Assembly: GCA_013112725.1 (NCBI GenBank)
Contig: JABFFZ010000002.1
Coordinates: forward strand, 62,001-126,000
Length of the DNA: 64,000 bases
Direction of reading: 5' to 3'
Origin: Chloroflexota bacterium
GTDB taxonomy: Bacteria; Chloroflexota; Anaerolineae; Promineifilales; Promineifilaceae
How positions within the stretch are numbered: position 1 is the stretch's first letter; the number at the start of each line of letters is the position of its first letter. The position numbers and the translations under genes are program-made. Below the pieces are notes generated by a model. It saw only the letters and a program-made list of their open reading frames with translations, searched no databases and was not told where the DNA came from. This document shows positions 24,821 to 34,092 of this stretch, piece after piece.

Positions 24821-25645
24821 ATGAACGAGAAGATGATTATCCAGGCAAAAAGTGTCAAGAAAACGTATAACACCGGCAAAGTGATTGTGCCGGCTTTGCG
24901 CGGGTTGGATTTGAATGTAAGGCAAGGGGAGATGGTGGCCATCATGGGCGCTTCGGGCTGCGGTAAGACGACGTTGCTGAATACCCTGTCGGGGCTGGAC
25001 GAGATTGATGAGGGGGTGATTGAGATTGACGGCCGTGACCTGGCCCAAATGAAGGACAAAGAGCGCACCGCTTACCGGGCCGCCAACATGGGCTTTGTCT
25101 TCCAGTTCTATAACCTGCTGCCGGTACTGACGGCCGTTGAAAACGTCGAAATGCCCCTTCTTCTGGACGACTCACGCAAGATCAAAGCCAAAGAAGCGCG
25201 CCAGATGGCCCACGCTGCCCTGGCCGCCGTGGGGCTGGCCGAACAGGCTGACCAGCGCCCCGCCGAATTATCCGGTGGGCAGCGCCAGCGCGTCACCATT
25301 GCCCGCGCCCTGGTCAACAATCCGGCCATTGTCTGGGCCGACGAACCAACCGGCGACCTCGACTCCGTTACCTCGCAAGAGATCATCGAACTCATGCGCC
25401 GCTTGAATCAGGAAAATGGGCAAACCTTTGTCATCGTCACCCATTCGCTGGAGATTGGCGAGCAGTGCGACCGCATCATCTGGATGAAAGACGGCCAGAT
25501 TGTGGCCGAACCGCAGCACGTCCCGGCCAATGGCAAAGTCAACGGACAGACAAACGGGCAGACAAACGGGCAGAGCAACGGCCGTTACCGTGAACCTATC
25601 CTCCAACCAAACAGCGAACCCGAATTGATATTCGTCGCCAATTAA
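24821..25645 (+). CDS. ABC transporter ATP-binding protein (MacB/LolD type)
   Basis: 274 residues from ATG 24821 (24818 is an alternative; AGGG upstream). Walker [10 protein letters not shown], signature LSGGQRQR, Walker [14 protein letters not shown] and H-loop VIVTHS are intact. The insertion of the LolD/MacB class ([19 protein letters not shown]) is present. The C-terminal tail has a 12-base tandem repeat giving [14 protein letters not shown], probably a flexible extension. It pairs with the permease 13 bases downstream. Confidence 0.94.
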   Translation: MNEKMIIQAKSVKKTYNTGKVIVPALRGLDLNVRQGEMVAIMGASGCGKTTLLNTLSGLDEIDEGVIEIDGRDLAQMKDKERTAYRAANMGFVFQFYNLLPVLTAVENVEMPLLLDDSRKIKAKEARQMAHAALAAVGLAEQADQRPAELSGGQRQRVTIARALVNNPAIVWADEPTGDLDSVTSQEIIELMRRLNQENGQTFVIVTHSLEIGEQCDRIIWMKDGQIVAEPQHVPANGKVNGQTNGQTNGQSNGRYREPILQPNSEPELIFVAN

Positions 25646-25657
25646 AGAGTACCAACC

Positions 25658-28600
25658 ATGAACGAAATTTTTGGCATTCCCGCCAACACCTTGTTAATTG
25701 TTCTCCTCACCTTACTGGGTCTCATCTTCATCGGCGTGGGCATCACGGCCGTGCGTTATCCCCTGCCCTTTCGCCTGGGCATGCGCAACATCCCCCGCCG
25801 CAAATCACAAACCGCCCTCATCATCGTTGGCCTGGCCCTTTCCACCCTGATCATTACCAGCGCCCTGGGCATCGGCGACACCATAGATTACTCCGTGAAA
25901 GTGGCTGTCTATGACCGTTTAGGCGCCGTGGATCAAGAAATCAGCGCCACCCTGCAAGAAACGCCCGCCGGATTCAGCTTTGGCGCGTCGCCCAACACCA
26001 GCGCCGATAACAACGAATGGTTTGCCGCCGCTGTGGCCGCCAACATTGCCGCCCAGGTAGACGGCATTGTCCTGGATGCGGCCGTACCCGTAGCCGTGCA
26101 AACCCTGCCCGTTTTTAGCAGCAATAGCAACTTGTCTGAAGCGGCCGTCGCCATTCGCGGCATTGGCGAAGTAACCGGCGCCGGGCTGGCTGCACCCGCC
26201 GGGCTGGCCGATCTGGGCGAAGATGAACTCCTGGTCAACGCCTCATTAGCCGATGCGCTGGACATCAATCCGGGTGATGAGCTGCTGCTGGTGAAAGGGA
26301 TGCCCACCCCGTTCACGGTAACGGCCGTTGTGCCTGATGGTGAATTGGCGGGCAGCGGGCCGGCCGTCATCTGGTCGCTGGCCCAGGCACAGGCGTTTTT
26401 TGGGCAAGAAGGGCAGGTCACGGCCGTACTCACCTCCAACGTGGGCGACCGGGAAACAGGCGTGGCGCTCACCGATTCCGCCATTACCCAACTGTCCCCC
26501 ATTACCGGCGACCTCTTCATCAACGCCGTCAAAGCTGACCAACTGGCGGCCGCCGCCACCAGCGCCGAATTTATCACCACCCTCTTTGTCACCTTTGGCA
26601 TGTTCTCCATTTTCAGTGGCATTCTGCTCATCTTTCTCATCTTCTCCGTGCTGGCCGCCGAGCGCAAATCAGAGTTGGGCATGAGCCGCGCCGTGGGCCT
26701 GCAACGCGCCGACCTGGTGCGCCAATTTGTCAGCGAAGGGCTGGCCTACAACTTTTTAGCCGCCGTTATCGGGGCCACATTGGGCGTATTGGCCGCCTTT
26801 GGGTTGGCGCAAGCCATCGCCGCCCTGATCGCCGACAGCACCATCAACATCATCCCTCGCGTCGGCCTGCGCTCGGCGCTGATTGGGTACAGTCTGGGGC
26901 TGGTGATCACCTTTGCCACCGTGTCGCTCTCCGCCATTCGCATCAGCCGGGTGAACATCATCGCCGCCATTCGCGATCTGAACCTGCCCACCCTGCCACG
27001 AGAGAGCCAATGGACGCTGTTTTTACGGCCGTTTCTCGTCTGGCGTGCGGCCGTTACCAAAGCGGGCAAAGGAAACGGGCGCGAAGCGCTGCGTCTCTTT
27101 TTGCTGGCCGGGCCTAAAGCTATCCTCAGTTTCTGGGGTGGATTGTTCGCTCGCGGCCCCATTTTACTCGGCCTGGGCTACCTGTTGGCCTACATCGGCG
27201 TCAACGTGGCCGAACAGATTGGCGTGTATGCCCTCGGTGTATCGCTCTTCATCATCGGCCTGGGGCAGTTATTCCACTGGATGGGGCTTTCCTCACGCTG
27301 GTCATACTCCTTTGTGGGGCTGGCGCTCATCCTTTACTGGGCGCTGCCCACGCGCAACGGCGGCAAACTGGCGGAATTAGGTTCAAACCCCGGCGATTTC
27401 TTCATCAGCGGCCTCTTCCTGGTCGGCGGGGCCATTGTCCTCTTCCTGTACAACGCCGACTTTTTGCTCAATCTGTTCGCCGGTGTCTTGGGGCGCTTTG
27501 GCCGCCTGCTGCCGGTGGCGCGTGTATCGGTGGCTTATCCGGTGATGACCAAGGGGCGCACCGCCACCACCTTAGCCATGTTTAGCCTGATTATCTTCAC
27601 GCTGGTGGGCACGACGACGATCACCAATACCTTTAGCAATTTCCTTGACCCCATTGCCGGCAGTGGCGATTACGACGTGCTGGTGCAGGCAAACCCGTTT
27701 AACCCGGTGAGCATGGCGGAAATGGAAACGGCCGTCACCGATTTAGCTGCTGAAGGGAAAATGGCGTCGCCAACGGCCGTCGCCAGCGTCATCTTTGCTC
27801 CCGTCACCGCCCAAAGCCCGGAAATGGCCCAACCCGCCAGCTACCTGATCAACGGCGTAGATGACACCTTCTTTGCCACCCATCGCCTGGAATTGGGCGG
27901 TATTGCCACCGGCTATGAATCGGCGGACGAGGTGTGGACGGCCGTGCAAAACGACCCCAGCCTCATCGTGATAGACAACTTCTCCGTTGATCGCGGCGGC
28001 GACCCCACCGCCAGCCGCGACGAAGCCGCCTTTGCCGTCAATAGCATCAGCGCCGCTTCCGGCAGCTTCGACCCCGTTACCATCCAGATCACCGGGCAAG
28101 ATGGCGTCACCCATGAATTCACCATCATCGGCGTCATCAACTCCGCGCCCAACTTTTTCGGGGCCACGATGAACCGGCAGGCGGCGGAAATGCTCGGCTA
28201 CGACCAGCCCAACCGCTTCTTCCTGCGCCTGCCCGCCAACGCCGATACCCGCTCCGCTGCCAACGCCATCGAAGGCGAATTCAGCCGCAGCGGGCTGCAA
28301 ACCTCCCTACCCAAAGAGCAGCTAGAAGCCAGCCGCAGTTCTGTGCGCAGCATCTTCTTCCTCATTCAAGGTTTCATCGGCCTGGGGCTGCTCATCGGCA
28401 TTGCCGCCCTGGGCGTGGTGATGATTCGCGCCGTTGTGGAACGGCGGCAGCAAATTGGCGTCTTGCGGGCTATTGGTTTTACCCAGGGTATGGTGCAAAA
28501 CATCTTTGTGCTGGAAGGGATGTTCATCTCCGGCCTGGCTACCATCATCGGCTACGGCCTGGCGCTGACCTTTTCCTACAACCTTTACTTACAGGTAGCC

Positions 28601-28747
28601 GCCGATCAGGGTCTGGCTTTCTTACCCCCCTGGTCCGCGCTCATCACCATTGGCGCGGCAATCATTGGGGTAAGTTTGCTGACAGCCTGGCTGCCCGCCC
28701 GCGCCACATCCCAGGTGGTTATTGCCGAGGCGCTGCGCTACGAATAA
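25658..28747 (+). CDS. FtsX/MacB-type ABC permease, double
   Basis: 1029 residues with two FtsX-like units. Each has an N-terminal span, an extracytoplasmic domain and three further spans (first unit to about residue 460; second from about 630 to the end). Landmarks include LGMRNIPRRKSQTALIIVGL near the start, SELGMSRAVGLQRADLV in the first unit and RRQQIGVLRAIGFTQGMVQNIF in the second, which are the coupling-helix regions touching the ATPase. Such transporters move lipids, lipoproteins or peptides mechanically across or out of the membrane. The partner ATPase is directly upstream. Confidence 0.92.
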   Translation: MNEIFGIPANTLLIVLLTLLGLIFIGVGITAVRYPLPFRLGMRNIPRRKSQTALIIVGLALSTLIITSALGIGDTIDYSVKVAVYDRLGAVDQEISATLQETPAGFSFGASPNTSADNNEWFAAAVAANIAAQVDGIVLDAAVPVAVQTLPVFSSNSNLSEAAVAIRGIGEVTGAGLAAPAGLADLGEDELLVNASLADALDINPGDELLLVKGMPTPFTVTAVVPDGELAGSGPAVIWSLAQAQAFFGQEGQVTAVLTSNVGDRETGVALTDSAITQLSPITGDLFINAVKADQLAAAATSAEFITTLFVTFGMFSIFSGILLIFLIFSVLAAERKSELGMSRAVGLQRADLVRQFVSEGLAYNFLAAVIGATLGVLAAFGLAQAIAALIADSTINIIPRVGLRSALIGYSLGLVITFATVSLSAIRISRVNIIAAIRDLNLPTLPRESQWTLFLRPFLVWRAAVTKAGKGNGREALRLFLLAGPKAILSFWGGLFARGPILLGLGYLLAYIGVNVAEQIGVYALGVSLFIIGLGQLFHWMGLSSRWSYSFVGLALILYWALPTRNGGKLAELGSNPGDFFISGLFLVGGAIVLFLYNADFLLNLFAGVLGRFGRLLPVARVSVAYPVMTKGRTATTLAMFSLIIFTLVGTTTITNTFSNFLDPIAGSGDYDVLVQANPFNPVSMAEMETAVTDLAAEGKMASPTAVASVIFAPVTAQSPEMAQPASYLINGVDDTFFATHRLELGGIATGYESADEVWTAVQNDPSLIVIDNFSVDRGGDPTASRDEAAFAVNSISAASGSFDPVTIQITGQDGVTHEFTIIGVINSAPNFFGATMNRQAAEMLGYDQPNRFFLRLPANADTRSAANAIEGEFSRSGLQTSLPKEQLEASRSSVRSIFFLIQGFIGLGLLIGIAALGVVMIRAVVERRQQIGVLRAIGFTQGMVQNIFVLEGMFISGLATIIGYGLALTFSYNLYLQVAADQGLAFLPPWSALITIGAAIIGVSLLTAWLPARATSQVVIAEALRYE

Positions 28748-28764
28748 CATGTTTTGCCAATTTC

Positions 28765-28794
28765 TTGATCAACCCGCCCGGTTTGTGCTAGACT
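28765..28794 (+). promoter_or_regulatory. Promoter candidate with extended -10
   Basis: TTGATC (28765-28770), 18-base spacer, TGC-TAGACT (-10 at 28789-28794). It precedes the short open frame at 28846 and the three terminators. Confidence 0.5.
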
Positions 28795-28845
28795 GCTGCC
28801 GGTTTTGATTTTGAACTAAATTTCTCAAAAGGAGATACGCACCTG

Positions 28846-28914
28846 ATGCAAGTCCAATTTATCACATCTAATCAAGTCAATGTTTGCATTGTGCGTACAC
28901 CTGCCTTTTCGTAA
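28846..28914 (+). CDS. 22-codon leader-like open frame
   Basis: ATG CAA GTC... encodes MQVQFITSNQVNVCIVRTPAFS and stop. AAAGGAG lies 11 bases upstream, a promoter candidate about 50 bases upstream, and a terminator hairpin 66 bases downstream. This arrangement fits a leader peptide or a small protein. No amino-acid run that would suggest attenuation is present. It could also be chance. Confidence 0.3.
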   Translation: MQVQFITSNQVNVCIVRTPAFS

Positions 28915-28980
28915 GCCGTAATCCGAAGTCCGTAATCCGTTTATCGAACTACGACTTGATTACCGGGTACTAAAATAAAG

Positions 28981-29011
28981 GCCACAGGTGTACGAATCCT
29001 GTGGCTTTTTT
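28981..29011 (+). terminator. Intrinsic terminator 1 of 3
   Basis: GCCACAGG-tgtacgaat-CCTGTGGC followed by T6. Confidence 0.85.
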
Positions 29012-29030
29012 GTTGCCTGAAACTGACAAA

Positions 29031-29067
29031 GCCACCGGTCACAATGCAATTGACCTGTGGCTTTTTT
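29031..29067 (+). terminator. Intrinsic terminator 2 of 3
   Basis: GCCACCGGTCA-caatgcaat-TGACCTGTGGC with one mismatch, followed by T6. Same core as the first copy. Confidence 0.85.
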
Positions 29068-29121
29068 GATCCCCCATAAGCGTAAAACGTCATCCGTAAA
29101 GCGTAAACCGTGATCCGTTGT

Positions 29122-29157
29122 AGCCACAGGTCTGAAAGTGATCTGTGGCTTTTTTTA
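29122..29157 (+). terminator. Intrinsic terminator 3 of 3
   Basis: AGCCACAG...CTGTGGCT followed by T7. The three copies lie within 180 bases, with CGGTAAT-type repeat units between the second and third. Confidence 0.8.
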
Positions 29158-29201
29158 TTTCGCCAGGCTGTGCCTGGCACAACTAAACAAGGAATTTCAA
29201 G

Positions 29202-30188
29202 TTGAACACACAATTGATTTTGGATCAGTACGATGAGTTTGATTTTGCCGGTGTTGACCGGGAAGCGCGGCGACAACATTCACGCGGGTATAAAAAACGG
29301 CAGCAAAACGGCAAGGGCCAACCCGGAGCATCTGCGGCCCGTATCATCGAAATTGCCGAAACTATCACCGATATGGATGACAGCGAAGGCAGTTGGGTAC
29401 CTAGCTACGCCGCGCCAATGGACTCTAAACATCACGAACGGTACTGGCTGATTGATTCGGTAGCGCCATTTTACCGGGACAACCTCATCACCGATGTCAC
29501 CCGGTTGGTGAAGGGCGGCAAAGAGGCCAACGTCTACGCCTGCACCGCCCATCCGGCAATGGGCCTGGAGATGATCGCTGCCAAGCTTTACCGACCGCGG
29601 ATGCTGCGGAATCTGAAAAATGACGCCGTATACAAGGCCGGGCGGCAGCTTCGTGACGCTGAAGGCAAGCAACTAAAAGGCCGCCGTGAAAAGCTGGCAA
29701 TCCGCAAAAAGACCGACTTTGGCAAAGAGGTAGACATTCAGTGGTGGATTGGCAATGAGTATATGACGCAGACGACGTTGTATGAGGCAGGCGCAGATGT
29801 GCCCAAGCCCATTGCCCACCAGGGGAATACTATCCTCATGGCCTTTATTGGTGATGAGCATGGAGCCGCGCCGACCCTGAGCGAAATCCGCCTGCCGGCC
29901 GACGAAGCACAGCCGCTCTTCCGCCGCACGATGGAGAACATCGCTCTGATGCTGGACAACCACCTGATTCATGGCGATCTGTCGGCGTATAACATTTTGT
30001 ATTGGGACGGCCGTATTACCCTCATTGACTTCCCGCAAATGGTAGACGCCCGCAAAAACCCACACGCCTTTGACCTGCTGCACCGGGACATCACGCGGGT
30101 GTGTGACTATTACGGCCGTTACGGCATCCATACCGACCCACAACAGTTGACGCTGGATTTGTGGCAGCCGTACATGCGAGAGGGGTGA
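29202..30188 (+). CDS. RIO-family serine protein kinase
   Basis: 328 residues. After a basic N-terminal tail (about 20-45) the RIO fold is seen: VTRLVKGGKEANVYAC (nucleotide loop), EMIAAKLYRPRM (Lys of strand 3), catalytic loop LIHGDLSAYNILYW and metal loop TLIDFPQMVD. RIO1-type kinases act in ribosome maturation in archaea and eukaryotes; bacterial members are less studied. The start is TTG 29202 with AAGGA 8 bases upstream. It stands alone behind three terminators, so it probably has its own promoter. Confidence 0.9.
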   Translation: MNTQLILDQYDEFDFAGVDREARRQHSRGYKKRQQNGKGQPGASAARIIEIAETITDMDDSEGSWVPSYAAPMDSKHHERYWLIDSVAPFYRDNLITDVTRLVKGGKEANVYACTAHPAMGLEMIAAKLYRPRMLRNLKNDAVYKAGRQLRDAEGKQLKGRREKLAIRKKTDFGKEVDIQWWIGNEYMTQTTLYEAGADVPKPIAHQGNTILMAFIGDEHGAAPTLSEIRLPADEAQPLFRRTMENIALMLDNHLIHGDLSAYNILYWDGRITLIDFPQMVDARKNPHAFDLLHRDITRVCDYYGRYGIHTDPQQLTLDLWQPYMREG

Positions 30189-30245
30189 ACAGTGAACAGT
30201 GAGCAGTGAGCAGTGAGCAGTGAGCAGTAAATAGTCTACTGAATA
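30189..30245. repeat. GTGAGCA heptamer tandem repeat
   Basis: Five consecutive units of AGTGAGC/AGTGAAC, then inverted GTCTACTGAATACTGA. It lies between the RIO kinase and the ABC exporter pair; the same unit occurs inside the exporter gene. Confidence 0.88.
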
Positions 30246-30263
30246 CTGACATCAGAGAACAAG

Positions 30264-32132
30264 ATGGACCACATAACTTTACTCAGAATATATCTACGGC
30301 CGTACCGCTCTCGCATCGTCATCTTAACCATCCTACTGTTGGCGGGGATTGGGCTGCAACTGGTGGCGCCGCAGATCATCCGCCGCTTTTTGGATGCGGC
30401 GCAGGGGGGTGCGGCCGTGCAACTGCTGGTGAGCATGGGGCTGGTTTTTTTGGTGGCGGTGGTGGCCCAAAAAGCGATCACCCTGGCCTCCACCTACGTA
30501 GGCGCAGACCTGGGCTGGGCGGCTACCAACAACCTGCGCGCCGACCTGACCGAACATTGTATGCGCCTGGACATGGGCTTCCACAAGCTGAAAACGCCGG
30601 GCGAACTGATTGAGCGCATTGATGGCGACGTCAGCCATCTGGCCGAATACTTTTCCGAACTGGTGGTGCAGGTGTTTGCCAGCGCCTTGCTGCTGGCGGG
30701 TATTCTCATCATCCTGTTCCGCGAAGATTGGCGCTTTGGGCTGATTGGCCTGGTGTATGCCGTGTGTACCGTGGGGCTGCTGCGCCTCATCCACACCCCC
30801 TCCACCCGCGTCTGGGGGGAGATCAGCCGGGGTTATGCCGATTTGCACGGCTACGTGGAGGAGCGCATTGGCGGCACGGAAGACATCCGCGCCAACGGTG
30901 GTGAACAGGTTGTACTGAACGGCCTCTATCCCCGGATGGCGCTGGTAGCGGATAAACGGGTCAAAGCGCATCTGTGGGGTGGCGTTACTTTTCATTCCAG
31001 CTACCTGCTGTATATGGTGGTCTGGGTGTTTACGTTGGGGCTGTCCGGCGCCATGTATACGCGGGGGCAGATAAGCATCGGCACCATGGTAATGCTGGTT
31101 TCCTACATCGCCCTGATGGAAACACCGATCACGTACATCCGGCGGCAGGCGGGCAATTTGCAGAAGGCGGTGGCCAGCATCGGCCGTATCAATGAATTCC
31201 TGCAATTGGAACCGGAAGTGAAGGAGCGGGTCACGGCCGTGCTGCCTTCTGCCGCGCTCTCTGTTCAGTTTGATGGGGTGAGTTTTGCCTATAAAGACCG
31301 GTTGGCAGTGAGCGACGGAGGCGGCGTCCGCGAGCAGTGGGCAGTGAGCAGTGAACAGTTAGTAATGAGCAGTGAAGAATCTCCTAATCTCGCGGTGTCC
31401 TCGCCGCCAATCTCCCAATCTCAAACTGTCCTCCAAAACATCTCCTTCACCCTACAACCGGGGAAAATCCTGGGACTGTTGGGACGCACCGGCAGCGGCA
31501 AGACAACGCTGACGCGGCTGCTGTTCCGGCTGTATGACGTAGACGAGGGGGCGATCAGGCTGGACGGGATTGATGTACGCGACGTGGCGCTGTCTGATTT
31601 GCGCGGGCACATAGGCATGGTGACACAGGAGGTGCAGTTGTTTGAGGCGACCGTGCGCGACAATCTGACGCTGTTCCGCAATTATGACCCGGCCACACCA
31701 CTGATTCCCGATGCGCAAATCATTGAAGCCATCAAAACGTTAGGGCTGGAAAGCTGGTATAACGATCTGCGCGATGGCCTGGACACGATGTTGAAATCAG
31801 GCGGGCAGGGGTTGTCGGCCGGGGAAGCACAGCTATTGGCCTTTACCCGCGTCTTTTTGCGCAACCCGCGCCTGATCATTCTGGACGAGGCGTCATCTCG
31901 ATTAGACCCGGCCACGGAACAGCTATTGGAACGCGCCATTGACCGGCTGCTGCACGGCCGTACCGCCATCATCATCGCCCACCGCCTGGGCACAGTCCAA
32001 CGGGCGGACGATATTTTGATATTGGAACACGGCCGTGTCGCCGAGCAAAGTGAACGCATCTTGTTAGCAAATGATCCCTCTTCCCGGTTTTACAGTCTGC
32101 TGCAAACGGGGTTGGAAGAGGTCTTGGTGTGA
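30264..32132 (+). CDS. ABC exporter half-transporter A of heterodimer 1
   Basis: 622 residues: six-span exporter membrane domain (1-310), then ATPase. Walker A GRTGSGKTT, Walker B LIILDEASS with catalytic Glu, and H-loop IIAHRLGT are intact; the signature is LSAGE instead of LSGGQ. Between the A-loop (FAYKDRLAV) and the strand leading to Walker A (VLQNISFTLQPG) lie about 38 extra residues (SDGGGVREQWAVSSEQLV and so on). These are the in-frame translation of GTGAGCA- and CTCCTAATC-type repeat DNA at 31306-31432. The next gene has Asp at the catalytic Glu, so the two probably form an asymmetric exporter. The substrate is unknown. Confidence 0.92.
   Translation: MDHITLLRIYLRPYRSRIVILTILLLAGIGLQLVAPQIIRRFLDAAQGGAAVQLLVSMGLVFLVAVVAQKAITLASTYVGADLGWAATNNLRADLTEHCMRLDMGFHKLKTPGELIERIDGDVSHLAEYFSELVVQVFASALLLAGILIILFREDWRFGLIGLVYAVCTVGLLRLIHTPSTRVWGEISRGYADLHGYVEERIGGTEDIRANGGEQVVLNGLYPRMALVADKRVKAHLWGGVTFHSSYLLYMVVWVFTLGLSGAMYTRGQISIGTMVMLVSYIALMETPITYIRRQAGNLQKAVASIGRINEFLQLEPEVKERVTAVLPSAALSVQFDGVSFAYKDRLAVSDGGGVREQWAVSSEQLVMSSEESPNLAVSSPPISQSQTVLQNISFTLQPGKILGLLGRTGSGKTTLTRLLFRLYDVDEGAIRLDGIDVRDVALSDLRGHIGMVTQEVQLFEATVRDNLTLFRNYDPATPLIPDAQIIEAIKTLGLESWYNDLRDGLDTMLKSGGQGLSAGEAQLLAFTRVFLRNPRLIILDEASSRLDPATEQLLERAIDRLLHGRTAIIIAHRLGTVQRADDILILEHGRVAEQSERILLANDPSSRFYSLLQTGLEEVLV
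31306..31432 (+). repeat. Heptamer repeat inserted in frame in an ABC exporter gene
   Basis: Units AGTGAGC, GCAGTGGGC, AGTGAGC, AGTGAAC, AATGAGC, AGTGAAG are followed by TCTCCTAATC and ATCTCCCAATCTC units. These are the same units that build intergenic arrays at 30189 and 14741. The reading frame stays open. Confidence 0.85.
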
Positions 32133-32206
32133 AATTATGAATTAAGAATTATGAATTATGAAGAGCGCTTCATTTCATAATTCCTAATTCATAATTCCTA
32201 ATTACT
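32133..32206. repeat. AATTATGA heptamer hairpin
   Basis: AATTATGAATTAAGAATTATG runs into AAGAGCGCTT at the tip and returns as CATAATTCCTAATTCATAATTC. It fills the entire gap between the two exporter genes. Confidence 0.88.
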
Positions 32207-32211
32207 ATCTT

Positions 32212-34062
32212 ATGTCTACTCAAACTCTCTCAATCAAAACCGGCGCCTGGGCGCTCATTCGTTTTCGTCCGGGCTGGTTTTTGCTCAATCTGGTTTTTGT
32301 ATCCCTGTTTATCACCTCACGGCTGATTCCGGGCTGGCTGGAGAAGCAGTATTACGATGGGCTGACGGGGGCGACCAACCTGTCGGTTTCGCTCTATGCC
32401 GTGCTGGCCCTGATTGTCCTGGTGGAATTGGGACGCATGGGATCTGACATGCTAGGTGAATGGGGCAGCGCGAAAGTGCGCATGGGTGGGCAGTCGTTGA
32501 TGCGGCTGAACATCGTGCAAAACATTCTGCGCAAACCGGGGGCGCAGCCATTGCCCGTGCCCACCGGCGATGTAATCAACCGGATGGATGATGACCTGGG
32601 GGATTTTGCCGATTTTCCCACCTGGATTCCCGAAGTGTTGGGGCACGCACTGTTTGCCCTGTTTGCGCTGATCATTATGTTTCAGATTGCCCCGGCCATT
32701 ACGCTGGTGGCCTTGCTGCCGCTGGTGGCCGTTTTTTTTCTGACCCGTTGGGCGTGGAACCATTTCTTGCGGCTGGTGCGCATTACCCGCGTCAGTGACA
32801 GCCGGGTCACGGCGTTCCTGGGCGAGACGTTTGGAGCCATTCAGGCGATGAAAGTGGCGGATGCGGAAACGGCCGTCACCCACTACTTCCGCACCCTCAA
32901 CGAAGAACGGCGGCAGGCCAACGTCCGTTTTGGCCTTTTCTGGCAAATTTTCAATGCCACCACCGACAATATGGGTGATGTGGCCGTGGCGGTGATGGTG
33001 GTGCTGGCCGGGATCGCCATGTCGCAGGGCAGTTTTACGGTCGGCGATTTTGTGCTGTTTAGCAGCTACCTCTTTTTCATCTCCCGCTTCCCGGCGACGA
33101 TTGGCAGCTACATTTCGGAGATTGCGCAGCAGCGGGTGGTGCTGGACAGGATGCAGGAAGTGACGCCCTACGCCACGCCGGCATCGCTGGTGGCGCATGG
33201 GGAGATTTATGAAGGTTCTCAACGCGGCGGTGCAGAGACGCAAAGAGTTTTGCCGGCGATTCATGTGGTGCAGGGCACGGCCGTTGACCAGTTGGAACGG
33301 CTGGAAGTGCGCGATCTCAGTTATCGGTATCCGGTAAACGGCGAAAGGTTATCGGTGGAGAAACCGATTACTGATTACCGATCACCGATTACCGGCATTA
33401 AAAACATCTCCTTCAACCTGCCACGCGGCAGTTTCACCGTGATTACCGGGCGGATTGGGTCGGGCAAGACGACGCTGCTGCGGGTGTTGTTGGGGTTGCT
33501 GGACAGGGATGGCGGCGAGATTTGGTGGAACGGCCGTCTCGTTGACAACCCCGCCACCTTTTTTGTCCCCCCCCGCTCCGCTTACACGCCGCAAATTCCA
33601 CGCCTGTTCAGCGAGTCACTGCGGGACAATATCCTGCTGGGCCTGCCGGAAGATGAGGTAGATTTGCCGGGAGCGGTGGACACGGCCGTGCTCACCCCGG
33701 ACATCGCCACCTTAGAAAATGGGCTGGACACGGTGGTGGGGCCACGTGGGGTGCGACTCTCCGGCGGGCAGGTGCAGCGCGCGGCCGCCGCCCGCATGTT
33801 GGTGCGCCAGCCGCAACTGCTCGTCTTCGACGACCTCTCCAGCGCCCTGGACGTGGAAACGGAGCAAAAACTGTGGCAGGGTCTCACGCATCACGCATCA
33901 CGCCACACATTCCTGGTCGTTTCCCACCGGCGGCTGGCTTTACAGCGGGCGGATCAGATCATTGTGCTGCGCGACGGCCGTATCGCCGCCCAGGGCGCCT
34001 TGAATGAACTGCTGGTCACGTCGCCAGACATACGACAGTTGTGGCAGGGGGATGTGGGGTAA
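32212..34062 (+). CDS. ABC exporter half-transporter B of heterodimer 1
   Basis: 616 residues with a six-span membrane domain and an ATPase. Walker A is GRIGSGKTT and the signature is the canonical LSGGQ (VRLSGGQVQR), while Walker B ends LLVFDDLSS, with Asp for the catalytic Glu. This is the mark of the degenerate half of asymmetric exporters such as TM287/288. Right after the A-loop (LSYRYP) about 20 residues (VNGERLSVEKPITDYRSP) come from CGGTAAT/CCGATTACC repeat DNA, before IKNISFNLPRG. A further stretch, EGSQRGGAETQR near residue 340, also looks like translated repeat. It partners the preceding gene. Confidence 0.91.
   Translation: MSTQTLSIKTGAWALIRFRPGWFLLNLVFVSLFITSRLIPGWLEKQYYDGLTGATNLSVSLYAVLALIVLVELGRMGSDMLGEWGSAKVRMGGQSLMRLNIVQNILRKPGAQPLPVPTGDVINRMDDDLGDFADFPTWIPEVLGHALFALFALIIMFQIAPAITLVALLPLVAVFFLTRWAWNHFLRLVRITRVSDSRVTAFLGETFGAIQAMKVADAETAVTHYFRTLNEERRQANVRFGLFWQIFNATTDNMGDVAVAVMVVLAGIAMSQGSFTVGDFVLFSSYLFFISRFPATIGSYISEIAQQRVVLDRMQEVTPYATPASLVAHGEIYEGSQRGGAETQRVLPAIHVVQGTAVDQLERLEVRDLSYRYPVNGERLSVEKPITDYRSPITGIKNISFNLPRGSFTVITGRIGSGKTTLLRVLLGLLDRDGGEIWWNGRLVDNPATFFVPPRSAYTPQIPRLFSESLRDNILLGLPEDEVDLPGAVDTAVLTPDIATLENGLDTVVGPRGVRLSGGQVQRAAAARMLVRQPQLLVFDDLSSALDVETEQKLWQGLTHHASRHTFLVVSHRRLALQRADQIIVLRDGRIAAQGALNELLVTSPDIRQLWQGDVG
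33325..33396 (+). repeat. CGGTAAAC/CCGATTAC repeat inserted in frame in an ABC exporter gene
   Basis: ATCCGGTAAACGGCG and GGTTATCGGTGG face ACCGATTACTGATTACCG and TCACCGATTACCGG. The same unit forms the intergenic arrays at 21784, 43797 and 45404. The insertion site in the protein corresponds to that in the partner gene at 31306. Confidence 0.85.
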
Positions 34063-34092
34063 TTGAGTAATTGGGTAATTGGGTAATTACCC
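34063..34092. repeat. GGGTAATT tandem repeat
   Basis: Short forward units GAGTAATTGGGTAATTGGG with an inverted end ATTACCC, abutting the element at 34093. Confidence 0.8.

Noticed and set aside
25535-25590. 12-base tandem repeat at the end of the exporter ATPase gene as a phase-variation tract
   Set aside because: The unit is a multiple of three, so copy changes would not shift the frame; it only lengthens a tail.
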